Assembly: GCA_964442675.1 (NCBI GenBank)
Contig: CAYUAE010000084.1
Span: 1-9,053, forward strand
DNA length: 9,053 nt
Reading direction: 5' to 3'
Source of the DNA: Methylomarinum sp964442675
Lineage (GTDB): Bacteria; Pseudomonadota; Gammaproteobacteria; Methylococcales; Methylomonadaceae
Position 1 is the stretch's first letter, and each line of letters opens with the position of its first letter. Position numbers and translations under genes: made by a program. The notes beneath the pieces are model-generated. The model made no database searches, was not told the origin of the DNA, and saw only the letters and a program-made list of their open reading frames with translations. This document shows positions 1 to 5,714 of the stretch, one piece after another.

Positions 1-146
1 GGCGTTATCCGCTGGTCGCTTTTATTATCCACCGGGTTCACCCCAACGGCTTTTACCTCCACCACCACATCATGTATATCAGGAGAAGGTTTAGGTAATT
101 CAATATCGCGAAGAATACGATCGGCTTGATAGGCAATGGCTTTCAT
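1..146 (-). CDS. Zinc-binding alcohol dehydrogenase / quinone oxidoreductase family protein (partial, N-terminus)
   Basis: Only the first 48 codons lie in the window; the gene continues past base 1. The visible residues begin MKAIAYQADR and continue with IELPKPSP, VVVEVKAVGVNPVDNK and SDQRIT. This is the usual opening of the GroES-like catalytic domain of medium-chain dehydrogenases/reductases, closest in feel to the 'zinc-binding alcohol dehydrogenase family' branch that has the VNPVD(T/N)K motif. Such enzymes reduce quinones, enones or aldehydes with NADPH; the substrate cannot be told from this fragment. The ATG at 146-144 overlaps the TGA of the preceding methyltransferase gene (ATGA overlap), so translation is probably coupled and the gene belongs to the argC-led minus-strand operon. 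The cofactor-binding domain lies outside the window. Confidence 0.85.
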   Translation of the reverse strand, partial: MKAIAYQADRILRDIELPKPSPDIHDVVVEVKAVGVNPVDNKSDQRIT

Positions 147-733
147 GGTCTGTCCAGGGAGTTGTTAAAACTGGTTTTTTGTAACACATACAGTAGCGGA
201 CTGCCAGGGCGGATTCGGGCCGATTCAATGATGTCGATTTTGAGCTGGTCGGAAGACTGGCTTAGCCAATGCTGTATGCTGCGGTATTCCGTATCGCCAC
301 CGCTGTGGCCAGGGTAAATCAACAGCGTAATCAGGCCGTCTGAGGAAAGCAGTTGCAGGCTGGCATCCAATGCTTTCAGGGTCGATTCGGCCTGGGTAAT
401 GATATGTTTATCGCTGCCGGGAAGATAGCCCAGGTTAAAGGTGACCACCTTGATGCGTTGATAAAATTGTGATGGCACTGTTTCAACAAGATATTGATGG
501 CCGCTGTGATACAGCGTGACTTTGTTCGCGAATCCTTCATCGTGTACACGTTTTCGCGTATTCTCTATCGCCTGTTTCTGGATGTCGAAAGCAAACACAT
601 GAGCTGCGTGTCGGGCGAGAAAAATGGTGTCGTGGCCATTGCCACAGGTGGCGTCGATGGCGTAATCTTCTGGCGTTAAATGAGCGCGAATGATTTGATG
701 CGCGTGTTGCGTCAAGGGTAGGGGTTTAGGCAT
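143..733 (-). CDS. mnmM: YtqB/MnmM-type class I SAM-dependent methyltransferase
   Basis: This 196-residue protein belongs to the family long labelled 'putative rRNA methylase' (YtqB type). The Bacillus member, MnmM, methylates nm5s2U to mnm5s2U at tRNA position 34. Visible motifs are the SAM-binding loop DATCGNGHDT (residues 27-36), the acidic end of strand 2 in FAFDIQ (47-52), the family signature FNLGYLPGSDK (99-109), and IYPGHSGGD (139-147). The length matches the family. The open frame extends upstream to 835, but the ATG at 733 is preferred: homology begins at MPKPLPLTQHA, and the longer start would run 110 bases into the FAD gene. From 733 the overlap with that gene is only 8 bp (726-733). 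No clear Shine-Dalgarno precedes this ATG, so coupling to upstream translation is likely. Family membership is firm; the tRNA role here is inferred. Confidence 0.85.
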   Translation of the reverse strand: MPKPLPLTQHAHQIIRAHLTPEDYAIDATCGNGHDTIFLARHAAHVFAFDIQKQAIENTRKRVHDEGFANKVTLYHSGHQYLVETVPSQFYQRIKVVTFNLGYLPGSDKHIITQAESTLKALDASLQLLSSDGLITLLIYPGHSGGDTEYRSIQHWLSQSSDQLKIDIIESARIRPGSPLLYVLQKTSFNNSLDRP

Positions 734-1766
734 AGCGTCGAATATCGCAGTCTGCGGGTAAGGGAGTGTTGTGTAACAAATGGCGGATGAAACACTGACT
801 GTAATAGGGAATCTGTAAGCTGCCCTTAGCGCCAAAGCCGTTGAAAATATAAAGGTTTTTATGCACAGGGTGATGGCCTATAAAGGGTTTTCGGTCGGCT
901 GTGGTGGGCCGTATTCCAGCCTGCTGCTGACAGATTTCAGCTTGGGCGGCTGCTGTAGGGTAAACACGTTTTAAATGGGCAAGAAGCTGGTGTCTGACGA
1001 TTGCTGTGGGGTGGGTGTCGCATGTTTCGCGGTCAAAGCTGGCACCGGTTTTAAAATAGTGCGTGTCCAGCGGCACAAACCAATGGCCATAATTGAGCAG
1101 CCTGTCGATTAAAGGAGACGGGCTGAAAGCGGTCAGAATTTCACCTTTGACGGGTTTTAACGGCAAATAATCAAACCAGGGGTTTTCCAGGTTTTCGTGG
1201 CCCTGGCAAAAAATCAGGCGTTCAACCGTCAGATCACGCCATTTTAAGGGCGTAGACAGCTTTAAATCAGCCGGATTGAAGCGGTCGTTTATCAGAATAT
1301 CGTGCTGTTTGAACCACTGTCTTAAGCTGGCCAATAACGGTACGGTGGTTAAATAGGCGGTTTGTCGCTGCTGCAAGAGTCCAAACGGGCTATGGATGCC
1401 GGGATAATGCGGCAGAATGGTGGATAAAAAGCGTCGGTATTGGGGATTATGACAGCGTTTGTGGGCAATTTTTTGCTCTCTTTGGTCAGATAACAGGCGT
1501 AGCATGGTTTTTTCGATGAAAAAAGACTGGGCGAAAAAACCTTCCAGGTGACGGTAAAAACAGCGGGCCAGGCGCAGTTGCTTTTCGGTGTCGGGGGCTT
1601 TGACCAGGCGCATGCCGGTGACAGGGTTGATCAAGCCGGCGGCAACCTGCGATGCATTTTGACGGCCATCGTCGATAATTCTAATGTTTTGCCCCTGTTG
1701 TATCAGTCGCCAGGCCAACAGACTGCCGGCCAGTCCCTGGCCTACAAGCAGATAATCAATTTTCAC
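726..1766 (-). CDS. FAD-dependent oxidoreductase, DAO (D-amino-acid/glycine oxidase-like) superfamily
   Basis: This 346-residue flavoprotein starts with a Rossmann FAD-binding fold: DYLLVGQGLAGSLLAWRL, with GxGxxG at residues 9-14 and the ribose-binding acidic stretch IRIIDD at 28-33. It then has AAGLINPVTG (42-51), a substrate-domain motif KPVKGEIL (204-211), and a C-terminal FAD-contact segment AGIRPTTADRKPFIG (283-297) followed by NGFGAKG (309-315). This layout is that of the DAO superfamily (glycine oxidase, sarcosine oxidase, and the C-terminal half of MnmC), which oxidises C-N bonds. The start is GTG at 1766-1764, placed so that the Rossmann strand begins at residue 4. It lies 11 bp past the HopJ stop, with only an AGG very close to the start as ribosome site. 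The next gene overlaps it by 8 bp and is a tRNA-methyltransferase-like protein, which suggests an amine substrate on tRNA. The substrate is unproven. Confidence 0.85.
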   Translation of the reverse strand: MKIDYLLVGQGLAGSLLAWRLIQQGQNIRIIDDGRQNASQVAAGLINPVTGMRLVKAPDTEKQLRLARCFYRHLEGFFAQSFFIEKTMLRLLSDQREQKIAHKRCHNPQYRRFLSTILPHYPGIHSPFGLLQQRQTAYLTTVPLLASLRQWFKQHDILINDRFNPADLKLSTPLKWRDLTVERLIFCQGHENLENPWFDYLPLKPVKGEILTAFSPSPLIDRLLNYGHWFVPLDTHYFKTGASFDRETCDTHPTAIVRHQLLAHLKRVYPTAAAQAEICQQQAGIRPTTADRKPFIGHHPVHKNLYIFNGFGAKGSLQIPYYSQCFIRHLLHNTPLPADCDIRRYA

Positions 1767-1777
1767 GCCTGATAAGG

Positions 1778-2137
1778 TCAGGTTTTTTCCGAGAGTGGAT
1801 CAGCGCTAAAGCGAATGCCATCCCAGCCTGATTGCATAAAGCGGCGAATGTTTTGATGATCGTCGGCGTCTGGATGTTGCAGAACATGTTCGCGGTAATA
1901 GTCGCCAAACAGATGCAGGGTCAGTTCGGGCGATAAGTTATGTCGCTTGGCAAACGCGAAGATTTTACAGGAGCCTTCATTCGTTCCCGCCGCATTGATC
2001 AGCGCATCGTCATCGTCACCATTGCGAAATTCGGTTGGCTGGTAATCATAGTGTTGTTCGATAACGGCCATGGTCTGACTGAATTGAATGGTCTCAGGCT
2101 GTTGTTTTAATTGCGTTAAAAATTGTTCCAGTGTCAT
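1778..2137 (-). CDS. HopJ type III effector family protein
   Basis: This small soluble protein of 119 residues matches the HopJ family, named after a Pseudomonas syringae type III effector candidate but found in many proteobacteria without a type III secretion system. Recognisable parts are the N-terminal helix MTLEQFLTQLKQQPETIQF, the segment YDYQPTEFRNG (30-40), a four-Asp run (41-44), INAAGTNEGSCKIFAFAK (47-64) and the C-terminal FMQSGWDGIRF (100-110). There is no signal peptide or membrane segment. It lies 19 bp after the argC stop and 11 bp before the FAD gene start, so it is an operon member. The biochemical role of the family is not known, and nothing here supports virulence; a cytosolic housekeeping or regulatory role is more likely. 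Only a weak ribosome site precedes the ATG. Confidence 0.85.
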   Translation of the reverse strand: MTLEQFLTQLKQQPETIQFSQTMAVIEQHYDYQPTEFRNGDDDDALINAAGTNEGSCKIFAFAKRHNLSPELTLHLFGDYYREHVLQHPDADDHQNIRRFMQSGWDGIRFSADPLSEKT

Positions 2138-2156
2138 CGTATTGTGTCATTAGAGT

Positions 2157-3188
2157 TTAAGGATATAAGGCAAGTTGTGTTAAACCGCTTGTTTCATCCC
2201 GGTTGAACATCAGATTCATATTTTGTATCGCTTGTCCGGCTGCACCTTTGACCAGATTGTCAATCACCGATAAAACGACGACGGTGTTCGCGTTCTGCGG
2301 GCGGTGAATGGCAATCTGACAGCGGTTAGTGCCACGCACATTGCGGGTGTCAGCCATGCTGCCTTCAGGCAGCACATCGACAAATATTTCATTTTGGTAA
2401 GCCTCTTCGAAGATCTGTTGCAGATTTTCCCCGGTATCAAGCAATGTTCCGTACAGGGTGGCGTGAATACCCCGAATCATCGGTGTTAAATGCGGCACAA
2501 AGGTTAATTGGACGGCCTTTTGGCTTTGTGCTTGTAGGCCCTGACGAATTTCCGGTAAATGGCGGTGGCCTGTGACCGCATAGGACTTGAAGCTTTCGCC
2601 GCTTTCACTCATCAGCGATGACAACTGGGCTTTGCGGCCTGCACCACTGACGCCGGATTTAACATCGGCAATCAAGCTGCTTTGATTGATCAGCTGATGT
2701 TTCAGCAGGGGCAGAAAGCCTAGTTGTACGGCGGTGGGGTAGCAGCCTGGGCAGGCGATCAGCCGCGCCGTTTTGATAGCCTCCCGGTTGACTTCCGGCA
2801 AGCCATAAACCGCCTCGGCGACCAGGTCCGGGCAGGCATGTTCCATACCGTACCATTGACGCCATTCGTCAACATCTTTCAATCGAAAATCGGCCGATAA
2901 ATCGATCACTTTAACGCCACGTGCAAGTAATGCCTCGGCCATGGTCATGGCAGTTCCATTGGGCGTGGCAAAAAACACCACATCACATTCAGCCAGCATA
3001 TCGACATCTGGCGCGCTGAAACAGAGATCGCAATAGCCTCTGAGGCTGGGGTAAACCGTATCCACACGTTTGCCGGCATCGGCGCGACTGGTCACGACAG
3101 TGACCTCAACATCGGGATGTGGAATCAGAAGCCGTAATAATTCAACGCCGGTGTAGCCGGTTCCCCCAACAATACCTGCTTGTATCAT
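2157..3188 (-). CDS. argC: N-acetyl-gamma-glutamyl-phosphate reductase
   Basis: ArgC catalyses the NADPH-dependent reduction of N-acetyl-glutamyl phosphate to the semialdehyde, the third step of arginine biosynthesis, in the cytoplasm. The 343 residues are the usual length for the type 1 enzyme. The N-terminal NADP-binding signature GIVGGTGYTGVELLRLL is at residues 5-21. FFATPNGTA (72-80) and DLSADFRL (96-103) follow. The catalytic cysteine is Cys149 in ACPGCYPTA, and the GHRH and HLTPMIRGIHATLY segments of the catalytic domain come later. The ATG at 3188 fits because the Rossmann strand begins at residue 2; a GGA-type ribosome site lies about 6-10 bases upstream. It is first in the minus-strand operon and diverges from the quinone oxidoreductase gene across a shared promoter region. 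All expected catalytic features are present. Confidence 0.97.
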   Translation of the reverse strand: MIQAGIVGGTGYTGVELLRLLIPHPDVEVTVVTSRADAGKRVDTVYPSLRGYCDLCFSAPDVDMLAECDVVFFATPNGTAMTMAEALLARGVKVIDLSADFRLKDVDEWRQWYGMEHACPDLVAEAVYGLPEVNREAIKTARLIACPGCYPTAVQLGFLPLLKHQLINQSSLIADVKSGVSGAGRKAQLSSLMSESGESFKSYAVTGHRHLPEIRQGLQAQSQKAVQLTFVPHLTPMIRGIHATLYGTLLDTGENLQQIFEEAYQNEIFVDVLPEGSMADTRNVRGTNRCQIAIHRPQNANTVVVLSVIDNLVKGAAGQAIQNMNLMFNRDETSGLTQLALYP

Positions 3189-3220
3189 AGTTTTTCCATT
3201 TTTTTATGAGAACGTAAAGC

Positions 3221-3253
3221 GCGTATAATACGCCGTTTTAAACAGTTTTTTAA
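3221..3253. promoter_or_regulatory. Divergent promoter region with palindromic -10 (argC / quinone oxidoreductase)
   Basis: A perfect 13-bp palindrome, GCGTATAATACGC, lies at 3221-3233. On the plus strand it contains TATAAT (3224-3229), a consensus -10 for the oxidoreductase gene, with a poor -35 (TTTTTA at 3201-3206, 17-bp spacer). On the minus strand it offers TATTAT (3230-3225, 5/6), and 17 bp further upstream TTAAAA (3253-3248, 4/6) as a -35 for argC. The predicted 5' leaders are about 20-30 nt on each side. Promoter assignment rests on sequence match only. Confidence 0.6.
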
Positions 3254-3257
3254 ACAG
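3236..3257. repeat. Two 10-bp direct repeats next to the oxidoreductase start
   Basis: TTTTAAACAG occurs at 3236-3245 and again at 3248-3257, a period of 12 bp. The copies lie downstream of the predicted plus-strand transcription start and across the predicted argC -35. They could be regulator half-sites or chance in AT-rich DNA. They do not resemble an ArgR box. Confidence 0.4.
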
Positions 3258-3259
3258 TG

Positions 3260-4107
3260 ATGCAAGCCATTGAAATTAAAACAACAGATGATGGTGGGCA
3301 ATTACAGTTGACGCAAAGGCCAAAGCCTGAGCCTGAACCGCATCAAGTGTTAATCGAAGTGTATGCGGCAGGTGTCAATAGACCCGATATTATGCAGCGG
3401 CAGGGCGTTTATCCGCCGCCACCCGGCGCTTCGGATATTCCAGGGCTGGAAGTGGCCGGTGTGATTGTCGCCGTCGGCAACCAGGTCAATCAGTGGCAAC
3501 CGGGTGATACGGTTTGTGCATTGGTGACAGGTGGGGGTTACGCCGAATATTGTGTTGCCAGTGCGGCGCTATGTTTGCCGGTGCCTGAAGGCTTGAGTCT
3601 GATTGAGGCGGCCGCGCTGCCGGAAACGTTTTTCACNNNNNNNNNNNNNNNNNNNNNNNNNNNNNNNNNNNNNNNNNNNNNNNNNNNNNNNNNNNNNNNN
3701 NNNNNNNNNNNNNNNNNNNNNNNNNNNNNNNNNNNNATAAAAAAGGTGTCAATATGGTACTGGATATGATTGCAGGGCCGTATTTCCCTAAAAATTTGAA
3801 AATTCTGGCCGAAGAAGGGCGTTTGTTGCAGATTGCCATCCAGCAAGGCGCAAAAAGTGAAATTAATTTATGGACGGTTATGTGTAAACGGCTGTTGATT
3901 ACCGGCTCAACATTAAGGGCTCGCAGTGATGAATTCAAAGCGGAAATTGCCCGGAAATTACACGATAAGGTTTGGCCATTGCTTGAGAACGCGACAGTTA
4001 AGCCTGTGATTTATAAAGTCTTACCGTTGGAGCAGGCTGAATTGGCGCATCAAATAATGTTGCAGAGTCAGCATATTGGAAAAATTGTTTTGCGGATGAA
4101 AACATAA
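3260..4107 (+). CDS. NAD(P)H quinone oxidoreductase, PIG3 family (interrupted by an assembly gap)
   Basis: This zinc-free medium-chain dehydrogenase/reductase uses NADPH to reduce quinones in the cytoplasm. The left part is 125 intact codons plus a Thr (ACN). It has the GroES-like domain with AAGVNRPDIMQRQGVYPPPPG (about 36-56), GLEVAGVI and the domain-joining AALPETFFT. The right part (122 codons from 3739) has KGVNMVLDMIAGPYF, GRLLQIA, LLITGSTLRARS and HIGKIVL, all typical of the PIG3 branch. The missing middle should hold the NADPH-binding GGSSGIG-type loop. The two halves are out of frame across the 100 Ns, but that number is a placeholder; a gap of 3k+2 nt near 236-239 would give the normal length of about 325 residues. 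The ATG at 3260 is chosen; the GTG at 3257 just before it is also possible. There is no Shine-Dalgarno. It diverges from argC. Confidence 0.88.
3637..3736. other. Assembly gap (100 Ns)
   Basis: Exactly 100 undetermined bases sit inside the oxidoreductase gene. A round 100 is a customary placeholder for a gap of unknown size. The reading frames on either side differ by two bases, so the true length is not 100 if the gene is intact. Confidence 0.98.
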
Positions 4108-4131
4108 TTTCTGGAGGAGGGGGAACCTGCG

Positions 4132-4230
4132 ATGGGCAAATACCACTTGAAATGTAAGTTATTTTTTTTAAAGGATTTTTTGGGGAACTATGGTATAGTC
4201 CATGTGTGTTGTTATGAACACATGATTTAA
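4132..4230 (+). CDS. Possible 32-codon small ORF with a strong ribosome-binding site
   Basis: A purine block GGAGGAGGGGG at 4113-4123 lies 8-11 bases before an ATG at 4132 that opens a 32-codon frame ending in TAA at 4228. The peptide begins MGKYHLKCKLFFLKDF and ends with a Cys-Cys and EHMI. It resembles no family I know. The ribosome site is the strongest in the window, which is odd for a spacer. However, the frame runs through the predicted promoter of the next gene, and the AT-rich middle gives low-complexity Leu/Phe. It could be a translated leader read from the oxidoreductase transcript or a chance frame. Confidence 0.22.
   Translation: MGKYHLKCKLFFLKDFLGNYGIVHVCCYEHMI
4191..4199 (+). 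promoter_or_regulatory. Extended -10 promoter for the small exported protein gene
   Basis: TGGTATAGT has the TGn extension plus a 5/6 -10 hexamer (TATAGT, 4194-4199). No good -35 lies 16-18 bp upstream, which is common for extended -10 promoters. The predicted start of transcription is near 4206, giving a leader of about 47 nt. Confidence 0.5.
4201..4224. promoter_or_regulatory. Inverted repeat at the predicted transcription start (possible operator or leader hairpin)
   Basis: CATGTGT (4201-4207) and ACACATG (4218-4224) form a perfect 7-bp dyad around a 10-base centre. It begins two bases after the -10 hexamer, so a protein bound there would block initiation. If transcription began slightly upstream, it could also fold as a hairpin in the leader. 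No T-tract follows, so it is not an intrinsic terminator. Confidence 0.4.
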
Positions 4231-4252
4231 AATTACACCCAAGGAATTATTA

Positions 4253-4654
4253 ATGTCTTTACTGAAAAAACTCACTTTTATTTTGTTAACAGCTTCTATT
4301 TTTACCGCGGCGCCATCCATTATGGCCAAACCTGCCGGTAAAATTGAAAATCAAACAGAAGAGCAATTGCTTGCCACCTTTGATGATGCGATTGAATCTG
4401 TAGAAACTGTTCAGCAAGCACTGGAAAACGGTGCGGCCGACAAGAAAGAAACGCTGGCGCTGTATAAAAAAGCAAAACAAAATTTGAATCGTATTGAAAG
4501 TGCAACCGTTAACCGCGAAAAAGAAAGAGCTAACGGTTACCTGAGAAAATCCCGTTCAGCCTATAAAAAAGGTAATATGGAAAAAGCTAAAGAACAAATC
4601 GCTAAAGCGGTTGAAAGCTTCAAAGGTTTAAAAACGTTGTACTTGAATTTCTAA
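4253..4654 (+). CDS. Small exported Lys/Glu-rich helical protein of unknown function
   Basis: This 133-residue protein belongs to no family I recognise. Residues 1-25 are a classic Sec signal peptide: positive start MSLLKK, hydrophobic core LTFILLTASIFTAA, probable cleavage after SIMA, before KPAGK. The mature part, about 108 residues, is almost all predicted helix and very rich in Lys, Glu and Ala. It contains no Cys, His or Trp, which argues against haem, metal or disulfide chemistry. Segments such as ALYKKAKQNLNRIE and AYKKGNMEKAKEQIAKAVE look like antiparallel helical-hairpin or TPR-like units. A periplasmic, peptide-binding or envelope-associated role is possible but unproven. AAGGAA at 4241-4246 is well placed before the ATG. 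It has its own promoter and a strong terminator, so it is probably monocistronic and may be well expressed. Confidence 0.85.
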   Translation: MSLLKKLTFILLTASIFTAAPSIMAKPAGKIENQTEEQLLATFDDAIESVETVQQALENGAADKKETLALYKKAKQNLNRIESATVNREKERANGYLRKSRSAYKKGNMEKAKEQIAKAVESFKGLKTLYLNF

Positions 4655-4669
4655 ACATTTTAAATGTTT
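4653..4669. repeat. Short AT-rich palindrome over the stop codon
   Basis: AAACATTTTAAATGTTT reads the same on both strands except for its central base. It overlaps the TAA of the small exported protein gene and comes just before the GC-rich terminator hairpin. It may add a second weak stem to the transcript end. Confidence 0.45.
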
Positions 4670-4672
4670 GAT

Positions 4673-4706
4673 AAAAGGGTTATTGCCTGGCAATAGCCCT
4701 TTTTTT
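4673..4706 (+). terminator. Intrinsic terminator after the small exported protein gene
   Basis: The left arm AAAGGGTTATTGC and right arm GCAATAGCCCTTT form a stem of about 13 bp with one G-T pair and a CTG loop. A run of T follows to 4706. The stem plus T-tract is textbook for Rho-independent termination. Because the A-run mirrors the T-run it might also act in reverse, but no leftward transcription is expected here. Confidence 0.9.
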
Positions 4707-4720
4707 ATGTCTGCAATTTA

Positions 4721-4756
4721 TATGATCGATGCGTTTTGTGTCAGATAGGGTAAAAT
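4721..4756 (+). promoter_or_regulatory. Possible promoter region of the hem operon
   Basis: Between the terminator and hemC two -10-like hexamers are seen: TATGAT (4721-4726) and TAAAAT (4751-4756), each 5/6 to consensus. Neither has a convincing -35 at 16-18 bp. A promoter is expected here because the terminator should isolate hemC from upstream transcription, but which element is used cannot be decided from sequence. Confidence 0.3.
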
Positions 4757-4784
4757 AAGGGTTTGATTTTTATTTGAGATTGAC

Positions 4785-5714
4785 GTGACACAACACATTG
4801 TTCGTATTGCAACGCGCAAAAGTCCATTGGCGCTATGGCAGGCTGAATATGTCGCTCAGCGTCTGGAGCAGGCTTTTCCAGAACTGAAAACCGAATTGGT
4901 GACAATGGTGACCCGGGGGGACAAGCTTTTGGACTCGCCGTTGGCTAAAGTTGGGGGTAAAGGACTGTTCGTTAAAGAACTGGAGCAAGGCATGTTGGAG
5001 GGGACGGCCGATATTGCCGTGCATTCGATGAAAGATGTTCCGGTTGAATTTCCAGAAGGACTGCATTTAGCGGTTATTTTACAGCGCGAAGACCCAACCG
5101 ATGCCTTTGTTTCCAATCAGTACCAACATATTGCAGATTTGCCGGAAAATGCACGCATTGGAACCTGTAGTTTACGGCGACAATGCCAGATAAAAGCGCG
5201 TTTTCCGCATGCCGAAATTTTAAACCTGCGCGGTAATGTCAATACCCGCCTGGCCAAACTCGACAACGGTGATTATGACGCCATTATTCTGGCATCGGCC
5301 GGTTTGAAACGTCTGGGGATGGCTGACAGAATTACTCAACGCATCGATCCGAGCGACAGTTTGCCTGCGATTGGGCAGGGCGCGATAGGTATCGAGTGCC
5401 GATCCGATGACGCGACTATCCATCATTATCTTAACGCGCTGCATGATGAACAGACCCATGTTCGTGTCACCGCAGAACGCGCCATGAATGCCCGTTTAAA
5501 TGGCGGCTGTCAGGTGCCGATAGCCGGTTTCGCCGAAATTATCGAGGGCCAGTTATATTTGCGAGGCCTGGTCGGACAGCCTGATGGTTCGGTTATTTAT
5601 CGCGCTGAGCAGTCCGGCAGTTTGAACGATGCCGAAAAAATTGGTCAGGCCGTGGCGGAAGACTTGTTACAACAAGGCGCTGATGAAATTTTAACTGCCC
5701 TTTATCAGGATTGA
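4785..5714 (+). CDS. hemC: Hydroxymethylbilane synthase (porphobilinogen deaminase)
   Basis: HemC joins four porphobilinogen molecules into hydroxymethylbilane in the cytoplasm, on a dipyrromethane cofactor. The 309 residues cover the whole family: RIATRKSPLALWQAEYV (7-23), GGKGLFVKELE (57-67), AVHSMKDVP (78-86) with catalytic Asp84, REDPTDAFVS (101-110), RIGTCSLRRQ (124-133), NLRGNVNTRL (147-156) and LNGGCQVPIAGFAE (238-251), in which Cys242 carries the cofactor. Asp84 and Cys242 fall at the same numbers as in E. coli HemC. The start is GTG at 4785, which puts the first conserved strand at residue 5; only a weak GAG ribosome site lies 6 bases upstream, so initiation may be modest. The stop TGA is followed directly by the hemD ATG with no spacer. 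Confidence 0.98.
   Translation: MTQHIVRIATRKSPLALWQAEYVAQRLEQAFPELKTELVTMVTRGDKLLDSPLAKVGGKGLFVKELEQGMLEGTADIAVHSMKDVPVEFPEGLHLAVILQREDPTDAFVSNQYQHIADLPENARIGTCSLRRQCQIKARFPHAEILNLRGNVNTRLAKLDNGDYDAIILASAGLKRLGMADRITQRIDPSDSLPAIGQGAIGIECRSDDATIHHYLNALHDEQTHVRVTAERAMNARLNGGCQVPIAGFAEIIEGQLYLRGLVGQPDGSVIYRAEQSGSLNDAEKIGQAVAEDLLQQGADEILTALYQD

Noticed and set aside
734..835. A longer methyltransferase start that adds 34 residues
   Set aside because: The extension would lie wholly within the FAD gene, and the added residues have no family similarity. The ATG at 733 gives the normal length of about 196 residues.
1778..2137. Type III secretion effector or virulence locus
   Set aside because: HopJ-family proteins are widespread in bacteria without type III secretion, and the neighbours are metabolic and tRNA-modification-like genes.
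3221..3257. ArgR operator upstream of argC
   Set aside because: No match to the TGAAT...ATTCA ARG-box pattern was found in the spacer.
3260..3769. A truncated oxidoreductase pseudogene ending just after the Ns
   Set aside because: The stop arises from forcing the left frame through exactly 100 Ns. The right side continues the same protein in another frame, so the break is an assembly artefact.
3538..3938. Minus-strand open frames running through the N gap
   Set aside because: They exist only because Ns cannot contain stop codons, and they lie opposite a well-supported oxidoreductase gene.
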